NCBI RefSeq assembly: GCF_030063415.1
Contig: NZ_JASITA010000024.1
Coordinates: 57,311 to 121,310, forward strand
DNA length: 64,000 nucleotides
Direction of reading: 5' to 3'
Origin: Streptomyces sp. H27-C3
Lineage (GTDB): Bacteria; Actinomycetota; Actinomycetes; Streptomycetales; Streptomycetaceae
Numbering within the stretch: the first letter of the stretch is position 1; every line of letters starts with the position of its first letter. Below are positions 18,540-26,978 of this stretch, one piece after another. The notes under the pieces were generated by a model that saw only the letters and a program-made list of their open reading frames with translations, had not been told where the DNA came from and did no database searches. The translations under genes were made by a program, and so were the position numbers.

Positions 18540-18742
18540 GGCGGGATTCCTGTGGGGATGAAGTGAGACCTGAGGAGCGAGCCTACTCAGTGGCTGTTGC
18601 AGGTGTCGAAGTTCTCGCGGCTCCGGTGCACAGCGGAGACCAATGGCACACCCGATACCTCACTGGGCGTACGAAAAGCCCGACTTGGTCCTGAGGTCCT
18701 CGGGCCTCAGCTCTCGTCTGTTGTTCTCGTCTGCTCGGTGTC

Positions 18743-19399
18743 TCAGGTGTCTTCGGATTCGAAGTCGTAGTCGAGGTCGTCGTCGGCGCGCAGCCTGAGG
18801 GAGCGGGCCAGCTCGTCGATGTCGTCCAGCGCCGACAAGACCCGTCCGGGCGCGGGCGAGGCCGTCACCATCACCAGGTCGCGGTCGAATTCCTTGTCGC
18901 GCCAGGCGTAGCGCAGACCGACGAGAAGTTCGGTGCTGCCCGGCATCGTGGAGTAGCGCAGCACGCGCAGCCCCTCGCCGAGGTCCTCAGTGGTGAAGGT
19001 CTCGACGATCGGCGTCTCGACCGCCTCCTTGTCGTCGGCCATCGTGAGGCGGCGGAGCTCCGTGTCGCGGTCGCCGACGGCGGGGAAGTCGGTGACGTAT
19101 ACCGGCAGCGGCATCGCACGGGGGTCGGGCAGGTGCAGGACGATCTCGTAACCGGGGAAGGCCCCGGGGTACTTCTCGACGCACGCCTGGAGGGTCTCGG
19201 CGAGGAACGCGACGCCTGCCTCGCCCGGGTCCACCTCCGAGTCGTCCCAGCAGTCCCGCGCGATCTCGACGGCCCACTCCGCGGGGGTCTGGTCACCGGG
19301 CGCCGGGGGCTCCGCGGCGTCGTCCTCGTTGACATCCGTCCACTGGATGGGGATCTCCAACCAGAGGTCGGAGTCGTAGTCGATGTCCAGCCAGCTCAT
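18743..19399 (-). CDS. Acidic T7SS-associated protein, accessory-like
   Basis: A 218-aa acidic protein starting MSWLDIDYDSDLWLEIPIQW. The start ATG overlaps the stop of the preceding gene (ATGA), so translation is coupled. The early hydrophobic-P-x-x-W pattern (LEIPIQW) and the late amphipathic helix (LDDIDELARSLRLRAD) recall the other accessory proteins in this window. There is no signal peptide or membrane segment. I do not recognise a named family. Its position, last in a cassette after a T7SS effector-like gene, suggests a chaperone, adaptor or immunity role. Confidence 0.7.
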   Translation of the reverse strand: MSWLDIDYDSDLWLEIPIQWTDVNEDDAAEPPAPGDQTPAEWAVEIARDCWDDSEVDPGEAGVAFLAETLQACVEKYPGAFPGYEIVLHLPDPRAMPLPVYVTDFPAVGDRDTELRRLTMADDKEAVETPIVETFTTEDLGEGLRVLRYSTMPGSTELLVGLRYAWRDKEFDRDLVMVTASPAPGRVLSALDDIDELARSLRLRADDDLDYDFESEDT

Positions 19400-20256
19400 T
19401 CTCTGCTCCAACGGAAAGTGGTCATGATGGCGTCGAACAATTCGACAGCCGCGTCCGCCAGTTCATCGTCCGGCGATCCACCTCCGACGGTGGAGAAGGC
19501 GACAGTGACCCAACGGTAGGCGTCCTTCGGGACCGGAACCGCGTAGTCGACGCGGCGCGTGGCGAGACCCGCGCTGTCGTTGGGATCAGCCGGAAGCATG
19601 ATCTCGCGGCGGCTGCCGGCCGAGCCCGCGACCGTCGCCGAGCTGAACGCCCCCGTCCCGCCGTCCATGGACATGCGGGCGAGCATGGCCGCCTGGTCGG
19701 AGCGGCCGTCGCCGACCGATATCTCCGCCACGACGAAGGAAGCCGCGATCAGGGTGCCGCTCTGCTGCTCGAACGGGAGGTAGAGGTCGAGTCCCGCCCC
19801 CTTCTTCGCCTGGGCCACACCCTTGCGGAGGCGGCGTTCAAGCTCCAGGCGGTACGGCGTGACGCGGTCACGGGGGAAGCCGGCGGGCAGCCGGCCGCAC
19901 GCCTCGGCCACCAGCTTGCGTACGGCGGCCTCCAGCTCCCGCTTGCGGCGCAGCGGGATCCTGATCCACCCGGGCGGGATGACCAGGGAGTAGCCGACAG
20001 GGGCGGCAGGCGGCGACGGCGGCTCGGTGGCCGATTCCTCGATCGGTGGACGGTCCTGCTGCGGCTCGACACTCATGGGGACAGCCTGCCCCACGGCTTG
20101 CGGCCCCGATTGCCCCCCGGTGGAAGCAGGGACTGTGGAACTGATGGAGCTGACGGAGCCTGTGGAATCTGCGAAGGCAGGACCTGAAGCGGCGCCGGAG
20201 ACACTCTCGTCGCCCGTCCGCGTGGCGCCCGCCGGGCCCGCGCCCGGGTTCACCAT
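19396..20256 (-). CDS. T7SS-associated accessory protein with IPPGW motif
   Basis: 286 aa. The N-terminal 90 residues are a Ser/Pro/Ala-rich low-complexity region. The conserved core begins GYSLVIPPGWIRIPLRRKRE and ends DAAVELFDAIMTTFRWSRE. Three further genes in the window end or begin in the same way, so this is a paralogous family. The ATG at 20256 overlaps the stop of the effector-like gene; a GTG at 20253 is the alternative. There is no membrane segment. A cytoplasmic partner of the exported protein encoded next to it is a reasonable guess. Confidence 0.72.
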   Translation of the reverse strand: MVNPGAGPAGATRTGDESVSGAASGPAFADSTGSVSSISSTVPASTGGQSGPQAVGQAVPMSVEPQQDRPPIEESATEPPSPPAAPVGYSLVIPPGWIRIPLRRKRELEAAVRKLVAEACGRLPAGFPRDRVTPYRLELERRLRKGVAQAKKGAGLDLYLPFEQQSGTLIAASFVVAEISVGDGRSDQAAMLARMSMDGGTGAFSSATVAGSAGSRREIMLPADPNDSAGLATRRVDYAVPVPKDAYRWVTVAFSTVGGGSPDDELADAAVELFDAIMTTFRWSRE

Positions 20257-21563
20257 GTCGAGCCCCGTTCCACCGTGAAGCCGTCCTTGAAGTCGTTGTA
20301 GCCCTCGATGGACGGCTTGAACGGCATGGCGTCGCTGCTGCCGACCATCTTGTCCGCGCCGTCCGCGGCCGTTCCCGTACCCCATGCCGCACGGAACCTG
20401 GCGTTGTACCGCTCCGCATTGGCCGAGGCGCTCTGGACCGCCGGATTGCCGGGGTTCGCGGCGCGCATGTGCTGGATGTCCTTGTAGTGGCTCATGAACT
20501 CCTTGTCGCCACCGGCCGTCACGGAATTGCGCTGGGACGCCTCGGGAAGCTCCCTCTGGCGTTCCTTGCGCGCGGCGTTGCGGGCGGCGTTGCGCTCCTG
20601 CTTGTCCCGGCGCTTGTTGGCCTTGTCGGCGCCGCGCTTGTTGCCCTTGGACTCTTTGGCGTTGCTGCGCTGGGAGTTCGACTTCGCACGGCCGGCGGCG
20701 TTCTCTGCCCGCGCCGAGCCCTTGGCCGCGCCACCCGCCGCCTGGGAGGAGGCGCTGCGCGTCGCGGTCTGGACGCCCTTGAGCCCCTTCAGCGCGATCT
20801 TGCCGACGCCCAGGGTGGCCAGGGCCAGGACGTCCATGCCGACGTCGTACCAGGACCCGTCGCCGGTGATCGCCAAGACCGTATGGCCAATGGCCACCGC
20901 CATGGTCAGACCGATGGCGAGTGCGGCGACCCAGCCCACGGGGGTGCAGAAAAGAGCCACGACAGCGATGGCCGTGGCCGCCCAACTCAATACGTCAATA
21001 GCGATCTTGACGTAGTCGACGATGCTTTCCCACCAGCTGTCCTCGATGATGTCGTCGATGCCGTCGCGGATCTTCTTCGCGTGCTTCCCCGCGGACGTGC
21101 CCCGTTCAGAGACGACGGTCCGCAGTGCGCTGCGCTCCGTCTTGTACGGGTCGTCGTCGCTGTCGCCGTCTTCCTTCTTCTTGTCCTTCCCGTCGTCCTT
21201 CTTGGCCTTGGCCGCCTCCTCGTCCTCTTTGCGCTTCGCGTCGGCGAGGATCTTGTCCGCGCGCCGTTGGAAGTCCTCCAGGTCGTTCGCCCAGCCGTCG
21301 AGGTGCCCGTTCACGCGCTCGTAGCGACCCGCGACCTCGCGCAGGTGCTTCTCCAGATCGCCGGACTCCTCGCGGAGCTTCTTGGCGGTCTTGCCCTTCA
21401 GCTCGTCGTCGTCGCCCATCCGCTTGATGGCGGTCGCCTGGTCGCGAAGCATCTTCGCGACCTTCCGCATCTCGGACGCCTCGGTACGAATCTCCTCGGG
21501 GCTGCCGGGTACCGGGTCCTTCTCCTCCAGCGGACTCCAGTCCGTGGGCCGCGTCTTCGCCAT
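20250..21563 (-). CDS. Putative T7SS-secreted effector-like protein, cassette A
   Basis: 437 aa. The N-terminus carries TDWSPLEEKDPVPGSPEEIR, the DW...DP.PG.P signature shared with three other proteins here and typical of putative T7SS substrates. Residues 30-150 are coiled-coil helices rich in Lys/Asp/Glu. Two long hydrophobic spans follow at about 195-240 (LSWAATAIAVVALFCTPVGW), then a Lys/Arg/Ala-rich segment and a C-terminal region of about 100 residues with no motif I recognise. The start overlaps the stop of the small upstream gene (TAATG). The C-terminal part could be a toxin domain; no catalytic signature is visible. Confidence 0.75.
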   Translation of the reverse strand: MAKTRPTDWSPLEEKDPVPGSPEEIRTEASEMRKVAKMLRDQATAIKRMGDDDELKGKTAKKLREESGDLEKHLREVAGRYERVNGHLDGWANDLEDFQRRADKILADAKRKEDEEAAKAKKDDGKDKKKEDGDSDDDPYKTERSALRTVVSERGTSAGKHAKKIRDGIDDIIEDSWWESIVDYVKIAIDVLSWAATAIAVVALFCTPVGWVAALAIGLTMAVAIGHTVLAITGDGSWYDVGMDVLALATLGVGKIALKGLKGVQTATRSASSQAAGGAAKGSARAENAAGRAKSNSQRSNAKESKGNKRGADKANKRRDKQERNAARNAARKERQRELPEASQRNSVTAGGDKEFMSHYKDIQHMRAANPGNPAVQSASANAERYNARFRAAWGTGTAADGADKMVGSSDAMPFKPSIEGYNDFKDGFTVERGSTW

Positions 21564-21856
21564 TACTTCTTCTTCCGGGCACGCTCGGCGAGTTCTTTGT
21601 CCAGCCCGTCGAAGCCGTCGATGGTGGCGGTGACCATCTTCCCGAGGGCGTCGATGTTACTGAGGAACTTCTTGCGGTAGTTGTCCCAGTTGTCTACGAA
21701 GTCATCCATGGCGTCGGCTATCTCACCACTACCCCAGTAGGGGCGCATGTGGTCCTTTTGTTTGTCGAGCCCCTCGAATTCCGTCTTCAGAGTGCCCAGT
21801 CGCTTCTCCGACTCCAGGAGCACATCCACATTGATGATCAGATCCGCGTCCCCCAC
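21563..21856 (-). CDS. WXG100-like small helical protein, F-NW-R type
   Basis: 97 aa if started at the GTG at 21856; GGGGGA lies just before it, and the same VGD start is used by the homologue at 42257. A longer start at 21925 is possible. Two amphipathic helices flank a turn (MRPYWGSGEIADAMDDFVDN). Instead of a canonical WXG loop the conserved signature is FVDNWDNYR. Proteins of this size and fold are dimeric T7SS substrates or partners. It is coupled to the DWSP effector-like gene, as Esx-like partners of LXG/WXG effectors usually are. Confidence 0.75.
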   Translation of the reverse strand: MGDADLIINVDVLLESEKRLGTLKTEFEGLDKQKDHMRPYWGSGEIADAMDDFVDNWDNYRKKFLSNIDALGKMVTATIDGFDGLDKELAERARKKK

Positions 21857-22962
21857 GAATCCCCCTAACTGATCGGCGCTTCCCCCGGCCACCCCATGTG
21901 CGGGCTGTCCGGGATCGGTTGACATGCAGGCTGCTGCCGCGCTTGAGGTGGCTTGTTCCCGACGCAGCCGGCCTGCGAAGGAATGATGCCTGACGGGTGA
22001 GCCGAGGCGCCCGGCCGGTCACCCGACGGGGCACGACCGTCACCGGGTGAGGCAAGCGGCGGGCGCCGCCCGGTGGTTGACTGATCGACTCCCGTCGACT
22101 CCCGGTGGAGCGAGGCAGGCACAGGAGTGACGACGCTACTCAAGGGGCGCATGGTTTCGCCAGGCAGGAAGTGTGAAGTTCGCAGCGCTCTGGCGCCACG
22201 GGGCGCCGACCACGGCCGGCGCTCCCCGAAGCCCGGAGCTTCGGGGCCGCCGGTCGCCGGGTTGGTTCCGGGGGCGGGCGCACTCCCGGGCTGCTGGGCA
22301 CGTAAGGGGGCGTCGGGGGCGAGGGAGGCCGGTCACGGCTGGCCGGAAAGCCTCACGGCCAGGAGCTCAACGACTCGGCGGCCGACCGGTAGCCGCCGCC
22401 ACCGGGGACCCGACGGTCGAGAGCCCGTCCACCAGGAGCTTCGCCAGTTCGTTCGTATAGTCATCAAGGGCCAACCCGCGCCGCCGGGTTGGAGGGGCTC
22501 ACCATCCGGAAGGCGCCATGACATGACAGCCGAAGCGGCGCTCGGGGGCTCGCTCCGTATTCCGCCTGCTGCCCAGCATGAGCGAGTTCCAGACCCCCGC
22601 TGCTCGATCGTATGGAGGGCCGCCACCTCACCCACGGCAGGGGTTCGCTCCAGCGGCCAGTGGGCGCAACTTCACCGCGTCCTGGTCGGCGACCTCCAGA
22701 AATTAGCCGCCTCAGGGAGGAGCTTCGGGCGCACTGTGCGCTGGGCTGCCCAGCGCACGTAAGGTCACTGCGGCCATCACACCAGCCCCAAAGATTGACA
22801 CCCGCCCGCAGATCCCACCGGGTAAATTGGTGTCGCGTTCCGTTACCGCTGTTTCGTCCGAGCTCGACGACTCCGCACAGGAAGTCGACACTCGGAGGCG
22901 ACTCACGGAGGCGACAGACAGGCTCGACACACAGGAAGTCGACAGACAGGAAGAGGATCACC
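21857..22962. other. Long intergenic region between divergent T7SS units
   Basis: About 1.1 kb with no convincing gene on either strand: the open frames have the wrong codon bias and resemble nothing. It must hold the promoters of the minus-strand cassette A and the plus-strand small gene. TTGACA at 22795-22800 looks like a -35 element, but no -10 is well spaced. Two copies of a 15-base repeat lie just before the plus-strand gene. Confidence 0.5.
22876..22944 (+). repeat. 15-bp direct repeat upstream of the 22963 gene
   Basis: CACAGGAAGTCGACA occurs at 22876-22890 and again at 22930-22944, 39 bases apart, ending 18 bases before the start codon. Each copy carries AGGA, so either could present a false or leader ribosome site. 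It may be an operator or just a short duplication. Confidence 0.75.
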
Positions 22963-23283
22963 ATGGCCCAGAAGCCCGACCTGGCGCTCCCCCTCAGCGA
23001 ACTCGAAACTTTCGGCGGACGGCTCCGTTCCATCAAGACCCGCATGAACCGCACGAAGAAGACCTTCGAGTCCTACCGGGAGGATGTCGGCGACAAGAGG
23101 GTGTACGACGCCCTCGACGACTTCGAGTCGAACTGGGAGGACGGCCGCGAGGACATCGGCCAGCAACTCACCGCGCTGGCCGAGATGTCGGACGCGGTGG
23201 TCCGCGAGTTCAAGAAGCTGGACGACGACCTGGCGAAGCAGGTCTCCGAGGGCGTCAAGCCCAAGGAGCCGGAGAAGAAGTAG
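22963..23283 (+). CDS. WXG100-like small helical protein, F-NW-R type, solitary
   Basis: 106 aa, ATG at 22963 with GGAAGAGGA upstream. Two helices are evident, with FESNWEDGREDIGQQLTALA in the second and LDDDLAKQVSEG near the end, aligning with the proteins at 21563 and 41946 (F-x-x-N-W-x-x-x-R). Length and charge fit the WXG100 superfamily of T7SS substrates. Unlike its paralogues it stands alone on the plus strand, without an effector gene next to it. It may be a general Esx-like partner. Confidence 0.78.
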   Translation: MAQKPDLALPLSELETFGGRLRSIKTRMNRTKKTFESYREDVGDKRVYDALDDFESNWEDGREDIGQQLTALAEMSDAVVREFKKLDDDLAKQVSEGVKPKEPEKK

Positions 23284-23370
23284 GCGGTCAGCTTCAACGA
23301 CTGATCGCTTTGGATCTCCTGCGGGCTTTCCCCGAAACCCTGATGGGCAAGCGGAGCTGATGCCGGTCGG

Positions 23371-23838
23371 TCAGCCCGCGACGGACTCGGCGGTCGCTCT
23401 TCCGCTCACTGTCAGCGCCGACTTGTAGAACATGCCGGTGAGGATCGGGTTGTAGGTCAGCGAGATCTCGACCTCGACCTGCTGCGCGCTCGCCGCGGTG
23501 CAGCCCGACGCCGCGATGTCCGGGCCCGACAGGCCCAGTTCCTGGGCGAATTCACTCACCCGCGCGTCGCAGTTCTGGAAGTTGATGGGCGCGGCCCCGC
23601 CCTCACCGACGTACAGCGCTTCCCTGTCGACGTCCTGCGCGGCGAACCGCGCCGCCTGCTCCGCTATGTCCGCCGCGCGCTCGCGCTGCGAGATGGACAG
23701 GCCGCCGTCGATGACGAACGCGGCCAGGGCCAGGAACACGAACGCGAAGATGATGACGGCCGCGGCGCCCGAGCCACTGTCGTCCATGTGCGCGCGGCGC
23801 GACTCCGCCCACCCGACGAGCGTACGTATGGGCCTCAT
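23371..23838 (-). CDS. TadG-like pilus assembly protein
   Basis: 155 aa. One N-terminal hydrophobic helix (AAAVIIFAFVFLALAAFVID) preceded by a basic, Gly/Ser-rich segment resembles the TadE/TadG minor pilin type. The rest is extracytoplasmic with two cysteines (NFQNCDARV, AASGCTAAS) that could form a disulphide. The ATG at 23838 has AGGAGG upstream and overlaps the previous stop. It is the last gene of the pilin-like trio of the Tad locus. Confidence 0.75.
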   Translation of the reverse strand: MRPIRTLVGWAESRRAHMDDSGSGAAAVIIFAFVFLALAAFVIDGGLSISQRERAADIAEQAARFAAQDVDREALYVGEGGAAPINFQNCDARVSEFAQELGLSGPDIAASGCTAASAQQVEVEISLTYNPILTGMFYKSALTVSGRATAESVAG

Positions 23839-24287
23839 GCCGCCCTCCTGTACGGGTCGAGCGGGGACGTCGAGCGGCCGGTCAACTCCGTGGGGAGGTC
23901 CAGGCCCAGCATCTTCAGGCCGCGGACCGTGCAGCTGACCTCGACGGTGAAGAAGCCACCGGGCTCGAAGCCATCGCTCGTCTGTGTCACCGTCACGGGG
24001 CCCGAGCAGACATCCGTCAGGTTCGCCGACGCGGCCCTCTTCGCCTCCGACATCGCCGTCCCTCTGTCCTTCTGGATCGAGCCGGCCCGCGCCGCGTCGC
24101 GCGCGGCGCTGTCGATCGCGCCGCGCCCCTCGACGAGCTGGCCGAAGCCCACCAGGACCAGGATGAAGAGGATCATCACCGGGGCGAGGATCACGACCTC
24201 GACGGTGGACAGGCCACGGTCGGACTCGTGGGAGGACGCCGCACACAGGCGGTCACGCAACCGGTCGCGTACGCGGTGAACCCACAC
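23835..24287 (-). CDS. TadE-family pilus assembly protein
   Basis: About 150 aa. The TadE core is clear: GLSTVEVVILAPVMILFILV, with a Glu at position 5 of the mature-like segment, then an amphipathic helix (IDSAARDAARAGSIQKDRG) and a beta-rich C-terminus. TadE-like proteins are minor pilins processed by the A24 peptidase. The GTG at 24287 has GAGGAAGG at good distance; GTG 24296 would overlap the Shine-Dalgarno. It overlaps its downstream neighbour by four bases. Confidence 0.82.
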   Translation of the reverse strand: MWVHRVRDRLRDRLCAASSHESDRGLSTVEVVILAPVMILFILVLVGFGQLVEGRGAIDSAARDAARAGSIQKDRGTAMSEAKRAASANLTDVCSGPVTVTQTSDGFEPGGFFTVEVSCTVRGLKMLGLDLPTELTGRSTSPLDPYRRAA

Positions 24288-24288
24288 G

Positions 24289-24735
24289 TCAGCCACCTTC
24301 CTCGACGAACCGTTCCACCGGTCCCATCGACTGCGCGTGCACCGTCAGGTCCAGTCCGGGAAAGACGGACGGCACCCTCCCGGTGACCTCCACCCCGACC
24401 GTGTTCTGCTCCGGCTGCAGCATCGTGATCTCCGGGCCGAGCACCAACTGCGGGCCCAGTTGCCGGATGTAGCTGTCCGCGACACCCCGCGCCTTGCCCT
24501 CCCAGCCGCCCGGATTCTCGTCCGCCTCCGCACGCGCCTCACGGGCGCCCGCCTGCGCGGCGGCCTGGGCGACGTGGTCGGCGAAGGAGTAGAGCGCGAA
24601 CTGCACCGTCGCGAAGATCATGAAGAAGAGGACCGGCGTGAGCAGGACGAACTCGATCGCGGTCATGCCGGAGTCACCGCGGGTGCGAGCTGCCTGCACC
24701 CTGCGGCGTACGAACCTCCGTGCCCGCGTGCCCAT
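24289..24735 (-). CDS. TadE-family pilus assembly protein
   Basis: About 148 aa. GDSGMTAIEFVLLTPVLFFM is the TadE signature, with the conserved Glu in the hydrophobic helix. The segment AAQAGAREARAEADENPGGW and a C-terminal beta domain follow. The ATG at 24735 is preferred because GAGGAA lies six bases upstream; ATG 24750 would add MRNNG. It is probably a minor pilin anchored in the membrane and cleaved by the prepilin peptidase. A triple 15-bp repeat sits directly upstream. Confidence 0.82.
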   Translation of the reverse strand: MGTRARRFVRRRVQAARTRGDSGMTAIEFVLLTPVLFFMIFATVQFALYSFADHVAQAAAQAGAREARAEADENPGGWEGKARGVADSYIRQLGPQLVLGPEITMLQPEQNTVGVEVTGRVPSVFPGLDLTVHAQSMGPVERFVEEGG

Positions 24736-24751
24736 GCCGTTGTTCCTCATC

Positions 24752-24796
24752 TACGTGATCTGCCGGTACGTGATCTGCCGGTACGTGATCTGCCGG
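24752..24796. repeat. Three-copy 15-bp tandem repeat between pilin and TadE genes
   Basis: TACGTGATCTGCCGG is repeated exactly three times (24752-24766, 24767-24781, 24782-24796). It occupies most of the gap between the pilin stop (24815) and the first TadE gene. It could be a protein or RNA-processing site that separates pilin mRNA from the downstream message, or a neutral expansion. Confidence 0.9.
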
Positions 24797-24814
24797 CGAC
24801 TGTCGTACGTCCGC

Positions 24815-25069
24815 TCAGCAGGTGCCGGACTGATCGGCGCCGGCGATGCAGTCGCCGACCTTGTTCGCGCCGCCCTCCAGCGCCGTGTTGATGATCGCCG
24901 CGACCACACCGACGATCGCGACCACGACCGCCGAGATGATCACCCATTCCACGGCGGAGGCGCCGCGGTCGGTGTCCTCGGAGCGTGCGCGCTCCACTCG
25001 GGCCTGCAGGAAAGTGACCAGGAAGTCGACCGCCGGGTGGCTGAAGGAGAAGCCGTTCTTGAAGTTCAT
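24815..25069 (-). CDS. Flp-type pilin-like protein
   Basis: 84 aa. A basic, polar N-terminus leads to DRGASAVEWVIISAVVVAIV, the Flp pilin-like cleavage region (Gly-Ala-Ser, then the essential Glu) and hydrophobic helix. The C-terminus NKVGDCIAGADQSGTC has two cysteines. It would be the major pilin subunit, processed by the A24 peptidase and assembled by TadA/B/C. The ATG at 25069 has GAGGAA upstream; 25114 is a poorer start. It lies 50 bases after the tadC gene. Confidence 0.82.
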   Translation of the reverse strand: MNFKNGFSFSHPAVDFLVTFLQARVERARSEDTDRGASAVEWVIISAVVVAIVGVVAAIINTALEGGANKVGDCIAGADQSGTC

Positions 25070-25118
25070 GGGAGGCAGTTCCTCTCTGATAGTGGGAACA
25101 GGGAAAAGTGGCACGGGT

Positions 25119-26033
25119 TCAGACTTGGAAGACGCGCATCGCGGCCGGGTAGATCAGGAAAACGAGAAAGCCCGCACAGAGCAACAGCTGAGCCACCAGC
25201 ATCGACTGCGACTTCTCGCCCGCGCTGCCCTCGATCTCCGCCATCTCCCGGTGGCGCATCGTCTCGGCCCTGGACGCCAGTGACTCCCGTACCTTCGCGC
25301 CGTCGTCCGCGACCAGCGCGAGTGAAGCCGACAGGTCCTTGAGCTCGTCGATGCCCAACTCCTCGCCGAGGCTGCCCAGCGCCTGCCACTGGCTCACGCC
25401 GGTGATCCGCGCGTCCGCGAGTGTTCCGCGGATACGGCGCAACGCCCAGCCGTCGCTCACGTCGGCCGCCGCCATCAGTGCCTCGGGCAGGCCTCGGCCG
25501 CCCGCGAGGTTCATCGCGACCAGGTCCAGATACGCACCGATCACGCGCCGCAGGTCACGCCGCTTGTCGGCGGCGTCCCTGCGGACCTCGAGGTCGGGCA
25601 GCATGAAGAATCCGATGCCGCAGAGCAGCGCCAGCCAGACCGGGATCATCGGGCTGCTGCCGAACCCGATGGCCCAGCCGACCGCGAAGAGCAGCGGGCC
25701 GAAGAAGAGACCCGCCACACCCAGCAGCACCTTGGTCGCCAGGAACTTCTCCCAGCCGCGCTCCAGGACGTTCAGGTCGGCGCGCAGGGACCGCTGTTCC
25801 CAGCCCTGCTGCCGGTAGAAGTCGCTGATGCGCTCCCCGAGCCGGGAGCGCGAAGACGCGAACCGCCCGGTGTCCCGCTGGACCGCCGCACGCCCCGCGT
25901 GCGCGCCCCGGGCGCGCAGCGCGTCGATCTGCGCGACCCGTGAGAGCGCGCCCTGCCTGGACGGCATGAGGGCCCGTACGAGTGCGTAAATACCAAGCCC
26001 GAGGATCGCCCCGAGCACCAGTGTCGTCGTCAT
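25119..26033 (-). CDS. tadC: Type II secretion F-domain protein, TadC
   Basis: 304 aa with four main hydrophobic stretches (for example VLLGVAGLFFGPLLFAVGWA and the C-terminal LVAQLLLCAGFLVFLIYPAA). The central F domain carries AYLDLVAMNLAGGRGLPEAL and a long helical bundle. Together with TadB it forms the inner-membrane platform of the Flp pilus. The ATG overlaps the stop of tadB (ATGA), showing tight coupling. Confidence 0.87.
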   Translation of the reverse strand: MTTTLVLGAILGLGIYALVRALMPSRQGALSRVAQIDALRARGAHAGRAAVQRDTGRFASSRSRLGERISDFYRQQGWEQRSLRADLNVLERGWEKFLATKVLLGVAGLFFGPLLFAVGWAIGFGSSPMIPVWLALLCGIGFFMLPDLEVRRDAADKRRDLRRVIGAYLDLVAMNLAGGRGLPEALMAAADVSDGWALRRIRGTLADARITGVSQWQALGSLGEELGIDELKDLSASLALVADDGAKVRESLASRAETMRHREMAEIEGSAGEKSQSMLVAQLLLCAGFLVFLIYPAAMRVFQV

Positions 26034-26971
26034 CGCATGACCACCTCCTCCGCCTCTCCCCGAGGACGTACGAATTGCACGGACGGTTCATCGCGGACCA
26101 GAAAACGTGCCGGGGTGTCGATCCGGGACAGCTTGCGCAGCCACCAGAACCCGAGGGCGAACAGCCCACAGACGCAGGCGAGCACGAGCTGGCCGACGGC
26201 CGTTCCGTACGGCTCGACGAACTCACGGTTGAAGACGGCCAGGCCGAGCACGAAGGAGACGCTGACGGCCACCACGATCTGGACGCTGCGCCGGGTGCTG
26301 GAGCGCTGGGCCATCACGCGCTGGCGCATGTCGACCTCCTCGCGGGCCGACTTCGCGAGCGCGCCGAGCACTTCGCGCAGACCGGGCCCGCGCAGCCGCG
26401 AGTTGAGGATGAGGGCGGCGACGATGATGTCGGCCGAGGCGTCGTCGAGGTCGTCGGCGAGCTGCTGGAGCGCGTCGGGCAGCGGCGTACGCGCGCGCAG
26501 CCGGTCGACCATCGCCTCCAGGTGCGGACGCAGCGCGGGGGCCGCGGCGCGGGCCGCGGCGGGGATGGCCTGCTCCAGGCCGACCGCGCCCGCGATCGTG
26601 TCGCGCAGCGATTCGGTCCAGGCGGCCAGTGCCTCGACGCGGCGCATCGCGACGCGCTCCTCGCCGGCGCCGCCGAAGAGGCGGTCCCAGAAGAAGACGA
26701 GGATGCCCGCGGCGACGCCCGCCACCGTCCAGCGGGTGACGAGGAGGACGGCCATGCCGACACCGACGGCGAGCGAGCCGCGCCGGCCGGCGAACGCGGC
26801 GAGTTCACGGAGGCGTTCACCCGCCTTCTCCTTCTCGTGCGCGGGCTTCACGGGCAGCCCGCGGATCGCGGTGATCAGCAGCGCGAGTCCACCGCCCACG
26901 GCGATGCCGCACAGCAGCATGTAGAGGACGGGCAGCGAGAAGATGCCGCCCATGCCGGTCAGTCGCTCCAT
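26030..26971 (-). CDS. tadB: Type II secretion F-domain protein, TadB
   Basis: 313 aa, with N-terminal spans (LPVLYMLLCGIAVGGGLALL), a cytoplasmic F domain (WTESLRDTIAGAVGLEQAIP, ADIIVAALILNSRLRGPGLR) and C-terminal spans (GQLVLACVCGLFALGFWWLR). It is the partner of TadC in the pilus assembly platform. The start ATG at 26971 has GGGGGTGA upstream, seven bases after the tadA stop. Confidence 0.87.
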   Translation of the reverse strand: MERLTGMGGIFSLPVLYMLLCGIAVGGGLALLITAIRGLPVKPAHEKEKAGERLRELAAFAGRRGSLAVGVGMAVLLVTRWTVAGVAAGILVFFWDRLFGGAGEERVAMRRVEALAAWTESLRDTIAGAVGLEQAIPAAARAAAPALRPHLEAMVDRLRARTPLPDALQQLADDLDDASADIIVAALILNSRLRGPGLREVLGALAKSAREEVDMRQRVMAQRSSTRRSVQIVVAVSVSFVLGLAVFNREFVEPYGTAVGQLVLACVCGLFALGFWWLRKLSRIDTPARFLVRDEPSVQFVRPRGEAEEVVMR

Positions 26972-26978
26972 CGAGCGT

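Noticed and set aside
15237..18566. Plus-strand frame of 1109 codons opposite the BTAD/LysM gene
   Set aside because: A product of GC-rich composition opposite a real gene. No motif, no ribosome site.
22127..22762. Possible plus-strand gene in the 1.1-kb intergenic region
   Set aside because: Codon-position GC is not gene-like, there is no ribosome site and the product resembles nothing.
22795..22828. Promoter TTGACA ... TAAATT for the 22963 gene
   Set aside because: The two boxes are 22 bases apart, too far for a normal sigma-70-type promoter.
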